Source: Antilocapra americana (Eukaryota > Chordata > Mammalia > Artiodactyla > Antilocapridae). Taken from it: DNA of 64,000 bases. The first letter of the stretch is position 1; each line of letters starts with the position of its first letter. Under the pieces are notes generated by a model. That model had not been told where the DNA came from. It saw nothing but the letters and a program-made list of their open reading frames with translations, and did no database searches. The stretch covers positions 1,077,814 through 1,141,813 of the forward strand of contig ML664159.1 in NCBI GenBank assembly GCA_007570785.1, read 5' to 3'. Positions 23,641 through 36,400 of this stretch are shown piece after piece. Both the position numbers and the translations under genes were made by a program.

Positions 23641-25211
23641 TTTTTTGTTGGACTGTCTTATGTGGTTTTTTTGTTATTTACTGATTTGTGCAAAATAATG
23701 ATGGGAAAACTGTGGGATTCTAGGTTATGGTCTAATGTCCTGAGTGTATGCATGCTCGTTTTGCCTACCACCCCGCCCCCCACCACTGGATCTCAAGGGC
23801 ACTAGCCATATAGACATTCTGGGACATGATGTGGGTAGCTTACGCACAACTTGATTAGGATACCGGCCATTTGCTCCTCAGCATAACAGCACGTACTTCC
23901 CCATCCAAGGGCCTTCCCAGAAACCAAGGAGCTTCCTTATTCCTCAGGGGAGTGGCCGCACCGGTCCTTTGGCTGGTGCCCAGGGTCTCTGTGCTAGAGT
24001 TGGCAGTGCTCAAGTTGTCTGAATTACTATTTGCCCTCTCCCTGAGTCACATCCCTCTTTTCTCTCTACCAGTTTTCCTATTATATGCTCATGTTATTCT
24101 GTTTTGAAAACCCCCCACTTATGTGTTGACTTGTAATTATCTCTGTTTTTCAATAGACTTGACAGACCTATTAAGTCTCTTAATCTGTAGATTCTCTCAG
24201 GCACTCTTTTTTTTCCCCCTCTCACTTGTTTTTCTTGGATTTTATTTTTGAAGAAACTAGATCCTTTGATTCCGTAGAAATCTAAATCCTACATGTGATT
24301 GTACCCTAGAGGTCTGAGCAGGTTTCTTCAGTGATACCCACCCAATGAGCAATGTGACATTTGGAATCTGAAATCTTACACGTGACTTAATGTTTAGGGG
24401 TAAGGCTTTGGCTTATTTTGATAGTGGTTGCTAGGCTTAACTCATTAAACGTATTTAAACTGGATCCTAGAAATCATACCAAATGTAAAAAATACCTCAC
24501 AGAACTGTATCTTGGCAGAGAAACCTATACAATAGAAATAACTTAAGTGAATAACAAGATTGCTGAATAGCTGTATGTTTTTCTTCATTCTGCTTTGTTG
24601 ATTCATAAGCTGTTAAGAATACTTTCATAGTCTTAGTTACTGTTCCTTCCTGGGGGAGAATGGTGAAACTTACACTCATGGATAGAGTTTTCATGCTCTA
24701 CTTATACACACATGCACACAAACAGTCCTCTACTGGTTAGAGAATATTTTCTGTGTCAGAAAATACAGCCGTCACTTTTGGACATTTCTATAGATTAAGA
24801 AAACTCTCAGGGGAATTTTGGAAAGAAAAAAAGTGAGAGAGTGAAAGGGGGGAATGGATGGAAAAGAAAAGATGGGGAAGGGATGTTGAAAAAAACATGA
24901 AGTCTCCCACAAGCAATTCTATAGATTACTTTAGAAGGTTGGAAAGATTCAAATCTGAGCACACAAATTATTGAGCATTGGAAAGTTTAGGTATTGATAC
25001 CCATGGTGCTTATTTTAAGTAAAAATTGGTTTTAGCTTAAATCTTTCTCCCTGTGGAAGGGAAAGTCAGGGCAAGTGTACTTCTCTCTTTGATCCTGTGA
25101 AGTCAAGGGATGGAGGTCAAGCCATACTAAGGCAAAAATAAAATACTGCATATGGCTGTGGATCATCTTGAAATTTAGTGTTTGTCCTTTAAACCTCTAT
25201 AAATTTAAATA

Positions 25212-25444
25212 TTGGTTTGGCCAAAAGTTAGTTCGGAGTTTTCATAAGCTGTTCCTTGGGTTGGGAAGATCCCTTGGAGAAGGAAATGGCAACCCACTCC
25301 AGTACTATTGCCTGGAAAATCCCATGTATGGAGGAGCCTGGTAGGCCACAGTCCATGGGATCCCAAAGAGTCGGACACGACTGAGCAACTTTACTTTTTT
25401 TTCTCACTTATGGAAAAATCTGAAAAACTTTTTAACCAACCCAA
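25212..25444. mobile_element. Mariner-derived MITE split by a SINE
   Basis: The left terminal inverted repeat TTGGTTTGGCCAAAAG starts at 25212 and the matching right end AACCAACCCAA finishes at 25444. TA duplications flank them at 25210-25211 and 25445-25446. The palindromic centre (ttttcataag / cttatggaaaaa) is separated by a SINE at about 25250-25405. The MITE is about 80 bp without the SINE. Confidence 0.85.
25250..25405 (+). mobile_element. Bov-tA SINE (5'-truncated) inside the MITE
   Basis: The 3' two thirds of a ruminant SINE run from 'gggttgggaagatcccttgg' to 'cgactgagcaacttta', followed by a short T-run. The tRNA-like head is missing. Confidence 0.82.
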
Positions 25445-25749
25445 TATTTATAATACACACAAAATGATGTTTATATTACATACTTTAACTTGCTAGTGTA
25501 AGAAATGCGTCACTATGAAAGATTACGCCAGACCTAAAATGAAACAAACACTACTTAACAAGTTATGGGAGTGTTCAAAACCCTACTATTAAAGTATGAG
25601 TAATATTAATCATCTCTTATTTACCATACAAGATTGTAAAAAACATGTAGTTATAGAGCCTGAATGTGATTTCTCAAATATCTCTGTAAATCTGCTGAAA
25701 CTGGCTTCCGATGCACTGAAACCTTACTGAGATGTCAAAGAATCATGAA

Positions 25750-25985
25750 CTTTAAATCAAGGTTTTCCAGTTTCATCTCTGTTGGCATTTTGGGCTGGGT
25801 CATTCTTTGCTGTGGGGAGGGGACTGTCCTGTGAACGGTAGGATGTTTAATAGCATCCCTGTCTTCTACCACTAGGTGACTAGTAGAACTATTTCCCAAT
25901 TGTGACAACCAAAAAATATCACCAGACATTGCCAGATGTTTCCTTGGGGCAGCAGAATCGTCTCCAGTTGAGTACCATTGGTTTA
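25750..25985 (-). mobile_element. MER20-type hAT-Charlie DNA transposon
   Basis: The wording 'cattttgggctgggtcattc', 'ggatgtttaatagcatccct' and 'cagacattgccagatgt' is that of MER20, an ancient non-autonomous hAT element. Orientation relative to the library consensus is not certain. Confidence 0.75.
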
Positions 25986-26024
25986 AAGAATCTCAGGAGA
26001 TCATCTAATGCTTTCTGTTTGTGC

Positions 26025-26515
26025 TAGGCAGAATAATGCTTCCCTAAAGATGTCCACTTCCTGTCCTTCGACCCCGTGAATGTGTTACCTTATAAGGCAA
26101 AGGATACTTTGCAAATGTGATTATTAAGTTAAGAGATAACTCAGGGAGATTATCCTGAGTTATCTGGGCGGGTTCTTATTGGGTTGGCTAAAAGGTCCAC
26201 TCGGGTACTATTTATAGAAAACCCCAAATGAACCTTTTGGCCAACCCAGTATAAAGGGAAGGGAACAGGAGGGTCAGAATCAGAGAGGAAGATGTAAGAA
26301 CAGAAGTAGAGGAAGTGAAGATTGAAGTAACACAGCCAAGAGCCAAAGAATGTGTGTAGCCTCTAGAAGCTGAAAAGGGAAAGGCATGGTTCTTTCTAGA
26401 CTATCCAGAAGGAATGTAGCCCTATTGACCTCCAGAGCCGTAAGATAATACATTTCTGTTAAGTCACTGCGTTTGTGACAGTTTGTTGTAGCAGTGATAG
26501 GGAACTCGTAATATA
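26025..26515 (+). mobile_element. Ancient mammalian LTR (MaLR-like), interrupted by a MITE
   Basis: The left part (ggcagaataatgcttccc ... gattatcctgagttatctgg) and the right part (gggaacaggagggtcaga ... ggaactcgtaata) are collinear pieces of one widespread old LTR-type repeat. The AGATAATACATTT end near 26444 is typical. The mariner MITE at 26179-26249 splits it. The family name is uncertain. Confidence 0.6.
26179..26249. mobile_element. Mariner-derived MITE, 71 bp
   Basis: Near-palindromic element with TTGGGTTGG at its left end and CCAACCCAG at its right end. It is flanked by TA at 26177-26178 and 26250-26251, the signature of Tc1/mariner insertion. Confidence 0.88.
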
Positions 26516-26734
26516 CCCTTCTATAGTTCCTTTATTTGAGGCCTGTCTTTGAAGAGTTAAACATGCGTACACAGTGTTTCTTGCTAAACTAGTCCTTTAT
26601 TACTAAATTGTGTGTAACATATAAGGATAAGGAAGAAATGTTTAATAGATTAATAGAGGGGTATAATAATACAGGAGAATAATAATAGAATATAATAAAG
26701 TAAAAATAGGAGATGATAAAATAGAATAATAATA

Positions 26735-26925
26735 GCTAACACTTATTGAATGTTTGTGTGTCTGACCCTGTTGCAGGCAGTTTACATTTGATCCTCAGAG
26801 TGACCTTGTGAATTAGGTACCATTATACATTCTTTTTACAGATGAACAAACTTGAGCTAGCATTGCACTCCAGGCAGCCTGGCTGTAGAGCCTCTATTCA
26901 TGACCACTTCTCCATGTTGCCTAAA
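26735..26925 (+). mobile_element. L2/MIR-type ancient repeat
   Basis: It carries 'aatagctaacacttattgaatg', 'ggtaccattata...ttttacagatgaacaaact' and 'gcctggctgtagagcct'. These are conserved blocks of an ancient L2/MIR-class interspersed repeat. Confidence 0.65.
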
Positions 26926-27143
26926 GAAATTTAGGCATCTGTCAAACTGTTAATCCTTTATGCTTGTGCATACAGTATTTGAGAGCAAATTGCCTCCTCT
27001 CGTGCTAGAACTTTGAATTAAAGGACATAAATGACTCTCAGAGAACTGAAATAATTAAATCCAAACTGAGAAGGAGCAGAACGAGTATATCTCTTTGACC
27101 AAGAACCAAGCTACTTTACTGAGAACAGTAAGCAATTTTATCA

Positions 27144-27500
27144 GTGATTTTAGTACCTCAAACTCAACTTGGAATTGAGGAGTTTAAAGAAGCAAACATT
27201 AGCAGTGTGGTCCTCAACTCTCCAGGGGATAGAGAAACCAAGTTCAGATACATGATCAACAGAGTTCTCAAGAGAGCAGGACTACCTATACAGTCGTGCA
27301 GGTTGTACACTGCACAATTTGTGGAGCACCGGGACCTGGATGAACCTCTAAGAACTATCCATTTTCTTTACTTTAATTGTCTACTCACCAAGCAAACTTT
27401 TGATGAGTATTTAAATATTAATACAGGAAAGGAGGCATTCTGTTCATTTGATAGATACATTCAGCTTGGTGAGATAATGTATTCATATTCTGATATATAA
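27144..27500 (+). pseudogene. Unrecognised 118-codon protein-like frame, possible retropseudogene
   Basis: I do not recognise this protein. The frame has balanced, globular composition (Cys, Trp-poor, mixed charged and hydrophobic residues) unlike the low-complexity or repeat-derived frames elsewhere in the window. It includes phrases such as SPGDRETKFRYMINRVLKRAG and CSFDRYIQLGEIMYSYSD. Protein-like wording also appears upstream in another frame (from about 27060, KEQNEYISLTKNQATLLRTV) and downstream after the stop at 27498 in changed frames (to about 27860). That pattern suggests one coding region of 700-800 bp broken by frameshifts. It has no introns, lies in MME intron 3 on the same strand, and has no clear poly-A tail. 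It is most likely a processed pseudogene or an old element. A functional exon is unlikely. Confidence 0.4.
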
Positions 27501-28239
27501 TCACTTTTGTGTGGCTGGAGCTATAACCTTTGAAGTAAATGAACCTTCCAAATACCTGCTCGTTTCTGTAAGGGCCAGATCCTGGTTGTGCGCTTAGTGA
27601 AGCATCTTGTTAGCAACTGGCCTTTACCTGGCAACAGCAGGGAATATCTGGATTGATATGGGCCCTGGTCCCCCCTTCCTTGTCTGTTGACACACAAGAA
27701 ACCTCCATGAAGAAAAATGACACAACTAGACGAGTACATTGAACACTGCAGACTGACTCATGAGGACTGCAAGTCATGTGACAGCCTTTCGGAGTGGAAG
27801 ATGAGGCGATTTCATTATGTAATTAAGCTTGAAAAAATCCTTCAGGCAATAAGAACACAGCAGGTATCTTAGTGGGAAGACTGCTGAAGAACAGCTTTGT
27901 TAATTTAAATGTGGCATGTGGCAATTTGCTTTGGGCTTCCCTGACACCATTCTCCTGACAATTACGTAGAGATACTTGCTTCAAAAATTCTCCAGTCTAA
28001 ATTAGCATCTGTCAATCAGATCCTTTCCAAGAAAGGGAGTCAATTATATAATAGATACACTCATATATAACATATTTTTCTTACCTTCTAGGTAGATTTT
28101 AAGCAGTCATGCACCATCTCTTTTTACTACATGGTCAGGGTATGGAAAACAGATAAACTGGATTCAGTGGCTAAAGGGAAAAATAAATTGGCAATGTCTG
28201 ATAAGTTCATTTGGTATCTTACGGTTTATTTTACAGAAA

Positions 28240-28435
28240 AGGCAAAACTATAGGGGCAGAAAGTGATAGCTATTGCCTATAGGCTGAGATTGGAACAAGG
28301 ATTCCCACAAATGGACATAAGGAAACATTCTGGCGTGATGGAATGTTTCTAGAGTTGGACTGTGGTGATCACTGTACAAATATGTAGATGTATTAAAAGT
28401 CACTGGGCGAATTTTATAGTATGTGGTTTAAAAGC
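28240..28435 (+). mobile_element. Old L1M 3' end remnant
   Basis: The wording 'ggaatgtttctagagttgga', 'gtggtgatcactgtacaaat' and 'cgaattttatagtatgtg' is the decayed L1M 3' UTR. Confidence 0.65.
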
Positions 28436-29309
28436 AACAAAATCACCCTTATCCCCTTTTTCCATCTCTCCAATGTCCATTTATAAGTAATTATCTTCTG
28501 TTTTGACCTTATACTTGTTATCGTTAGTAAATGTTGAGTTCATTGATTCCCATTTCCACAACTCAAAGCAATTATGTGTCATTTTCTATGCCTACTAAAT
28601 CACCAAATAATTTAAGCTTCTCGGTTTGAGTGAGTACCTATTATTTGATTACATTAGCATTATATTGATGAAAAGTCTATGGAGATAGTAAATCAACTAG
28701 GAAGTTAAAATTATTTCAGAATTGGACATGGGAAGCATTGTTAGCATATGCTGGAGTTGCGTTTTCAGAGGAAGTTGGGGATGTATGTGGTATGGTCGGC
28801 CAGGTAGATCAACCAGCTCTTAATCGAAGGCAGGATACTGGGTCTACCACAGAGTGGTTCTTGGGGATAATCATGCTCCTGAGAAAAGGTGTTGGCTTTT
28901 CCTGAGAGTTCTGTGAGTTGTTTCCCTTTTCACCCTGACTACTAATATGTCAAGAGAATTGTCTTTAACCTATAACTATAGGACCTCTTTGTATACATTT
29001 GATTCATTAGCATTATCCCTGCCCTCCTTTTTCTTTCTCAGTTGATGTATATGATTTTATTTTATATATCCCTGGAAGGCCACTTTGAATTCTTTTATGA
29101 ACCACATAGGTTAATAATTAGATGACTAGAATATAGAGAAATTCCAGTAATAGATATGTGCATAAGAAAGACTGTTAAAGGGTAAACTTTATTTCAAAGA
29201 GATGTGTTATGAATAATTAAGGCAAAATCTTTTGAAAGATTATGGCTCCTTTTTCCACAAAGCCAAGAGCGTGAAAGAACTGAGATGTAAGTTTGGGCCA
29301 CATCCTGTG

Positions 29310-29405
29310 TTGCTAGTATGTGATCTTAATTAAGTCAGTTTAGCTCTCTGCATTTCATTTTCCTTATCTACAAAATTGAAATTAAAAGTGTCTCATTTTA
29401 CAGAG
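29310..29405 (+). mobile_element. MIR SINE fragment
   Basis: The core 'gatcttaattaagtcagttt' to 'tttccttatctacaaaattg' follows the MIR core order. It is decayed. Confidence 0.6.
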
Positions 29406-29954
29406 AAACAGCAAAGATTAATGGCAGCCTATTTCATCTTATGCATTCTTCAAGGAGATGCACCACAGGTATAATGCACAGATATATTCCATTTAATATG
29501 TTCTTTCATGAAAGTTGCAGATGCACTATTTAAAGCTGATTTTTGAAGGGTAAAAATCTATTTATTGAAAATCAAAAGGCAGTCAAAGTATTTTTTAAGT
29601 GGAAGGTGTATCTAAAAAAGAGAGGGTAGGGGTTGGAAGGGGAGAGAGAGAGAAAGTAGTATGTTTTAGATATTCTCAGGTAAAAATATGTCATCTCTTA
29701 TTAACATTTTCCTTGACTACTGTGCTCTATCTTAGCACAAGGAGTGACAGTTCAGCCTGAAAATCAGGTAAAATGAGCAAAATTATTTTTGGGTGTGTGT
29801 GAAATTAGTCAGGCACACTTTGATTTGAACACATAGCTCTTCTGTGCTCACCCTTGCAGACACTCACTGTTATCCCTTCCCTCCTCAGTGATTAAACCCT
29901 AAAAGTAAAGAAGCCAGAGGGGTACAGTAAGAGAAGAATAACTAGATCTTGTTA

Positions 29955-30195
29955 TTCACAGTGTGGTCCACATACCAGCATCAGCAGGGAACTTGCAAAA
30001 ATGCAAATTCTCAGATCCCAACTCAGACCTGTTGAATCCGCAACTGCATTTTTAGTCAAATTGCCGGGAGAGGACACTGCACGGTAAAGGTTGAGAAGCA
30101 CTGAGCAACAGTGATTCTCAACTATGACTGCTTATTACGATAATTGGGAAAACTTTTAAAATATGCCCATGCCAGCCTGTCTCTTTTCCCTGACA
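29955..30195 (+). mobile_element. Two adjacent MER5-type hAT elements
   Basis: The first copy (about 29955-30108) runs from 'cagtgtggtccacatacc' to 'gttgagaagcactg'. The second (about 30110-30195) begins 'cagtgattctcaactatg'. Both match the ends of the non-autonomous MER5 group. Confidence 0.7.
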
Positions 30196-30569
30196 CACAA
30201 AGTTCCCAGTCCTTCAGTAGAGTGGTTTCTGCTGAGTATTGGCAGAAAAGTTATTTAAGTAAATAAAGTGACATTAAGGTATATAGAAATTCTCTAGGCA
30301 TTTACATTTTTACAAGAAGTTATATGTAACCAACTGATAGCTTTAAAAGATGCAATTTTGGACAGTGCTACTCAGTGAAAACTAAGTCAGAGCTGAGGGA
30401 CACTGGGCCTGTTTTTTGTTTGTTTGTTTGTTCGTTAAACTAATTATAATGGAGAAGCTGAACCTGGACTGTTCCTTTGAATTTCCTAGTAGAATGTAGG
30501 CGGATATTTCCACAGAGACTTCAGAACAACATCTTTCCTCATCTATTCCTCTCTTCATTCGTTTATAGT

Positions 30570-33240
30570 TCCCCAAAACATTAATTGAACACTTTCTAAA
30601 TATTGACCACTTTTCTAGACGCTGGGAGTTTGAACTTAGATATACCCTGCCCTCAGGAAAGTGACAGTCTGGTTAGCATGGCAGACGAGTAAACCAAGTT
30701 ACCATGCGGTTTGGGCAAGTGCTGGGGCAGAGAGAAGCGGAGTGTGCCACAGGCGCTCTGAGAACAGAGCACCTAAACCACATCAGTCCTTGTATAGCTT
30801 GGCAGCTAGAGTGATTGTAACAGGGCCAGGAAAGCATTTGCAAGAGGAAACATCGCCTGCTGGTTCAGAAGGCCAGTCAGGGGTTGGCAGGCCAGTGGAG
30901 CAGAGGGCGGCATGTGCACAGGCTGGATGCAATATGCGTGGGAAGCCTGGGTAAGTGTAAGATCTGCAAGCAGTTCATGACGACTGGAGTGTAATGTGGA
31001 ATGCACTGGGTTGTAATTCCTCTTCAAGTCTATAGAAAATGCATAAGTATGATAGAGGGAGCATCTAAGGGATTTTAAGCAGAGGTGGGGCAGCGTCAAG
31101 CTTGCCTGCCAGCTCACGCCAACCTGGTGAAGTGGAGACAGAGCCTTACCCATATAAGGGAATACTGTTTCTGTGTCCTGGGTATGAGGGAGAGCTTAGC
31201 AAGATCAAAGAACTAGAATAATGACTGTAGGGCTAAGTCATAGAGGACGTGTGTGTGGATGTGAGAGTAGGGGTGATAAGGGTATATCAACGTTGGCACA
31301 GGATTTTGTAGTCCATGGTAAAAAGTGTTTGAACTTTCTACTAATAGCAATGAAAAGTTATGGAATGAAGTTTTCAGTGAAGATCAGAATTGTTGAGAAG
31401 GTTCACTGACTGTAACTAAAGAAGGGCCCTGGGCAGGGAATTAGTCTTCTACCCCTTAACCATAACCCTAATGATTGCCTGGGTTTGCTTGATAACAGAG
31501 TGGAGAGAATAGATGGACTTGAGAGATCTTCAGGAGTAAATATAAGGCATAGAGTAAGTATGTGAGGTTGTGAAAAAGAAGTGAGTAAAATGTAACTGAT
31601 GTTTCTGGCTTGGGAAACTGGGTGATAAGTGGTGCCAGTCACTCAGCCAGGGGACACAGGGGAAGAAATTAGAGAGTATGTTAAAAGCTAGAGTCTGATC
31701 ATTGGAGTTAAATGCAGCTGAGAGGTTGATAAGACAGAAATGAAAGCAGAAAGGAAGAGGTTGGGATTTCCCTGGTGGTCCAGTGGTTAAGACTTTACCT
31801 TCCCATACAGGGCGTGTGGGTTTGATCCCTGATCCAAGAGCTAAAATCCTACATGCCTCATGGCCCAAAAGCCAAAACATAAAGCAGAAGCAAAATGTAA
31901 CAAATTCAATAAAGACTTTCAAGAATGGTCCACATTAAAAATAATAATAAACGTTAGAAAAATGAAGGAAGAGATTGAAGATTCCACTGGAAGGTGGGAA
32001 AATGATGGATCTTGTTCCTGGGGACATAAGAGAGGATACATCCAGAGAAAAGATAGCAGGGCTACTCTTGAACAGAGGAGGAACCCCTCTTCCTCTCTTA
32101 GCAGGGAGAAAGTGGCAGTGAAGGTGTGAGTGCTAGTATGGTTAGTGGCTGGAAAGGATGGCAACCTGTGTGATACATCACCCAGTTACTTCAGTTTTCT
32201 CTTTGTAACAGGAATTAAGGGTTTTGAAGGCTGGAAAGGGCTAGTGTATGGAGTGAAAGGAAAGACTAACCAGGGCCATGTAGAAAGGCTTTGCACAGAA
32301 TTAATAGCCCTGTTGAAATTTTATTATTTGAAATGGCATTAAACTAAGCAGTTACAGGGTTTTCCCCAGCATCACAGATTATGTCTTCCCCAGATATTTA
32401 TTGAACATTGTTGCAGTTGCCGCAGATGCAGAAGTAAACAACACAAAATCCCTGCTCATGATGAACATGCAGTGAAAAGGGAGACTGACAAAAAGTGAGT
32501 CAATCAATAATTCTATAAAAATATTCTGAAATATCTTAACCTAAAGTTGGAAGGGAAAAGGTAGGTGGTGGGGAACATTCAGGGTGGGCACATTTGCAAG
32601 GGGAAGGGACTGAAATTCTCTGGTGAGATGACAGTTTAAATGATGGCACCATAGGATGTAGCTTAGTAGAAGTTAAAGGAAAAGCCAGGGAAGAGCAGAG
32701 TAGACCTTAAGTAAGAATTCTCAGGAAGTAGAAGAGCTGGTGCAGAGGGACTAAAGAAGTGAAAAAGCTTCTGAGAGTGGGAAGGCTGATGTGTAGATGG
32801 CGCAAGTAAAAGATTTCAAAGGTAACTATTCCATGTGATAACATCAGAACATCACCCTGAAAATGCAGATATGAATGTGGAATGGAGGTGAAGGTCCTGA
32901 GACTTTTTAAGGTTATGAAATTCTTAAGTCAGATAGTAGCAGAGATTGTCCATGTAGTCCCTGATGCTATCTGGGAACATGGCAGAACATTTGTGGTAGG
33001 GAAGACTGAGCAAGATGTCAAGTCTTTAACAAAGATGAATGTCTAGGAATTTAGTAGATGACAGAAATAAAGCAGGTGAGGTGGGGATGGTCAGCTGGCA
33101 GAAGCCTAAATAAACCCAATGGAGAGGAATGATCTGAAGCTGCAGAGTGACAGTAGGAGGCTGGTTTTGTTTTTCAGTGTGTGGAGTGCTGAGGGAGAGA
33201 GAGCTTCAGGGAAGGGGGCCTCCCTTAAATCAGAGAGCTG
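30570..33240 (-). mobile_element. Long decayed L2 LINE, antisense, with a SINE inside
   Basis: Antisense L2 reverse-transcriptase wording recurs along this block. The best is 'tttctggcttgggaaactgggtgataagtggtgcc' style text at 31600-31635 and 'gttaaatgcagctgagaggt' at about 31708. A CHR SINE interrupts it at 31768. The L2 match is weak in 31880-32370. The 130-codon and similar frames here are not genes. Confidence 0.55.
31768..31875 (+). mobile_element. CHR-type tRNA-derived SINE
   Basis: It begins with 'ttccctggtggtccagtggt', contains the 'gggtttgatccctgatcc' B-box region, and ends in an A-rich region. This is the cetartiodactyl CHR SINE type. Confidence 0.75.
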
Positions 33241-33264
33241 GGGGAGCGTCCTGTAAGTAGGCTT

Positions 33265-33460
33265 TGTGTGTGTTAGTCAGTCAGTCATGTCCAACTCTTT
33301 GTGACCCCATGGACTGTAGCCCACCAGTTCCTCTGTCCATGGATTTCTCAGGCAAGAATACTGGAATGGGTTGCCATTTCCTCCTCCAGAGGATCTTCCC
33401 AACTCAGGGGTTGGAATCCGGGTCTCCTGCATTGTGAGCAGATTCTTTATCACCTGTGAG
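33265..33460 (-). mobile_element. Bov-tA SINE, antisense
   Basis: An antisense SINE body runs from 'gtcagtcagtcatgtccaac' to 'gcagattctttatcacctg'. The head end is slightly degraded. Confidence 0.85.
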
Positions 33461-36400
33461 TAAGCTTAGGGCTTAATAAATCATGCCTTCTTGTCCAAGA
33501 TAATTCTAGAAATGCTCTTCTGATCCTGCTTCCTCACACAACCCAAAACACTCTCTTTTCCTCTCTAAAGGCAGACTTGTAAGAGATATCCCTCTGAATG
33601 GAGGTAAATGTTTACTGATAGGAATCAGATTTTAGAATCATAGTATGGGCCACCCGATCTAGAAGTTAGGGCTGCCAGACATAGTAGCAATGATTATAAT
33701 GTATTATTAAAGTAAGTGTGAGAAAATATTTCATGAAAGGTATCTTTCCAAACCCTGCTCTATACCCTGCCTTACTGTGAAGAAATTATTTACGTACCAT
33801 TTCCAGGTAAAGTTTGGAATAGTTGTTTAGTTTCTCATTAGATGTGGACATTTTTGTTTTTGTTTTCAGAGATGAAATAAAATGTATCATTTGTACTTGG
33901 GAAATTAGCTCACTCTGGTTAGAGTTTTTGACTTCTATGTGTCATCAATTATTGTATCACCCCAGTGGGTCAGCAGCAGCTGGTAAGAGGAGGTGCTGGG
34001 GGGCCACATTTCCAAGCATATTGTGTAGGAACTCCATTTGATGGAATTAGAATTAGTCATGAATTCATTTTTATTTTATTTTTTTATCAGCCTAGATGAA
34101 AACTCAAAGTGAACCAGTGAGTTCTTAAAACAAAATGTTTAAACATTTTTCAGAGGCATAATCTTCCTTCAAAATTAAAAGGGGGAAAAAAGGTCCAAAC
34201 AAAATTGTCATATTTTAGACACAGCATGTCTTTTAAAAAACATGTATTCCAAGTATTACCTTAGCCTGAAACTAATAAAAAGTGGTTTGGTCCATAGCAC
34301 AGACTAGGTGGATTAGGAAATCAAATTGAAATTGATTATCAGGTAACCAATAGCCAGCAGTACCTCTGTTTCTTTGGGCTTGATGCTTAAAGCAAAAATA
34401 AACAAGCCAACCATAAAGTGGTAAAGATGGCTTAGGCCATATCTTTTAAATAGTTTGCTTTGTTAATTAAGGCTTTATTGAACTTCAGAGAATTTCATAT
34501 TTAAAGAACTTGCAAATCATTAGAGACATAATAAAACGTGATTGAAGATCTAGTAGTTATTTAAAAATACTACCAGAAAAGAAAGTTTTTGTTAAATCTA
34601 GGGGCTTAATTTTCTGCTTTAATGAAATTAATTGAGTGAAATTAAGATGTTTCTGATACCTCTTGCCAATCTGAAGCCAGAATGAATTCATTATCCCCAA
34701 ACACATATATGTATAGCAGTTAATGTTTTCACTAGCTTAGAAAACAAGAAGCAAAGTATTAAAATTATATTTGTTCAGAGAAATAATTTAATTATATACA
34801 AGTGAATCAAAGAAAAAAGCAATATTTAAAAAGTCATTAACTGAACAGAATGTTTCTGTAAGCCCTGGGTATATTCTGTAGCAAGGAAGTGACAATGTGT
34901 TGAGAAAAAAATGGTACAAGTGAAACCTTGAAAGTCTCCTTAAACTCATATCCATGCAAATATGAATCTCTAAAAGAGAATATAAGGTAGCAGCTACAGA
35001 TGCTGTGAAACATGATATATTTCAACAACTATGGTAATAAACTTAAAGTAAAGAAGTGGAAAGACTTGCAAAGCTGACAAACTGGCTGAGTTCCATGCAG
35101 GCCTTGTTGCAGGATCAGCTCCATTCCAGCCCCAGGCACTTACTAAGCCAAGGTCATTGGCTCTGGCTCCCATGTCTGCTCGGACTCACGCCTGGTGAAC
35201 TGCCTCTGACCCCACTCTAGTGACTGGGTTCCTACCTTGTCCCTTGGGACCTCACTTCTGGCTCATCCCCCAGTTGTGGAAATTGAGTTTCTGCTTTTTC
35301 TTCCCTGTCTTCTGGGACTGGAACCTAGCTTAGCTCTTAACCTGATTGCCTTTTGCACACAGTCTGCTGGTTACCGTGCCCTGGCCACAGCTGCCTGCTG
35401 CTCCTTGCCCCTGGGTGGCTTCTTTCCATTGCTATTAGCCAGGAACTTCCTCCGTTGCTGATCCCTCATAGTCTATCTAAACTGGGATTTAGTCTCCCTG
35501 GATTGGCTCAGACTACTTCTACCTGAGCCCACTTTATGTACATGACAATCATTTTATATGGAAGGAAAATGTTTCTTCCTTTGCTGACGAAGAAACAGCT
35601 CAGTGATGTATGCTGACACACAGAAAGCCAAGGATCTGGCTTTTCTCTCAACTATCAGCCAATCATGCCTGTTAATTTTAAAACTTTAGAGAGGGAGGAA
35701 TCAGTTTTTTGTCTTTCAATACAAGGAAATCAATGTGTCAGAAGTTCAGAATTTTTCAGATACTGCCTATCTGACTTTAAATGAATGATAAAAGCCATAT
35801 TTAACTGTAGTAACGAGAAAAAAGAAGCCAATATCAAAATATCTTAAGATTCTGATATAGTAAAAGTACAGCTTTAAACTAACAGGTGGTGATAATTCAC
35901 TAATAAGACTAGAAGGAAGGGTTCTTTGGGAGTGTCCGTTATGGACTAGTTATTGTACAAGGTATTGGAATTAGATTTGTTGCTGTGGGTAAAGGGTGTA
36001 CTTGTAATTATTATTGCTTTTATAGTCTGTGGATTACCTGGAAATATACTTTGAGTTAATTCTTAGAAACTGCACATCTCATACTGATAACTTATTGCAT
36101 GATTGATAGTCTGAAGCTCCATCTCTAACCTAGGCATACAGTCCTACAAATGATGCCTTTATGTACAAATCTTACAGAAGAGGTCAACCAGCAGCTTGAT
36201 ATCTGTAATCCATGAGAACTCTGCCTGGATTCATGGGGAGGCCTTGTCCAAGCAAGGGCTTCTGAAAGCCTAAGTTGACTGGGCAAGGGCATGTGCTGAA
36301 AGATGGTTTATAACTTTCTGACCAGCCATACAGATAGATGGAGGATCAAAAGACCCATTTCTATTAGATGCACATGATGAGGACTTCTAGGACAAGACTG

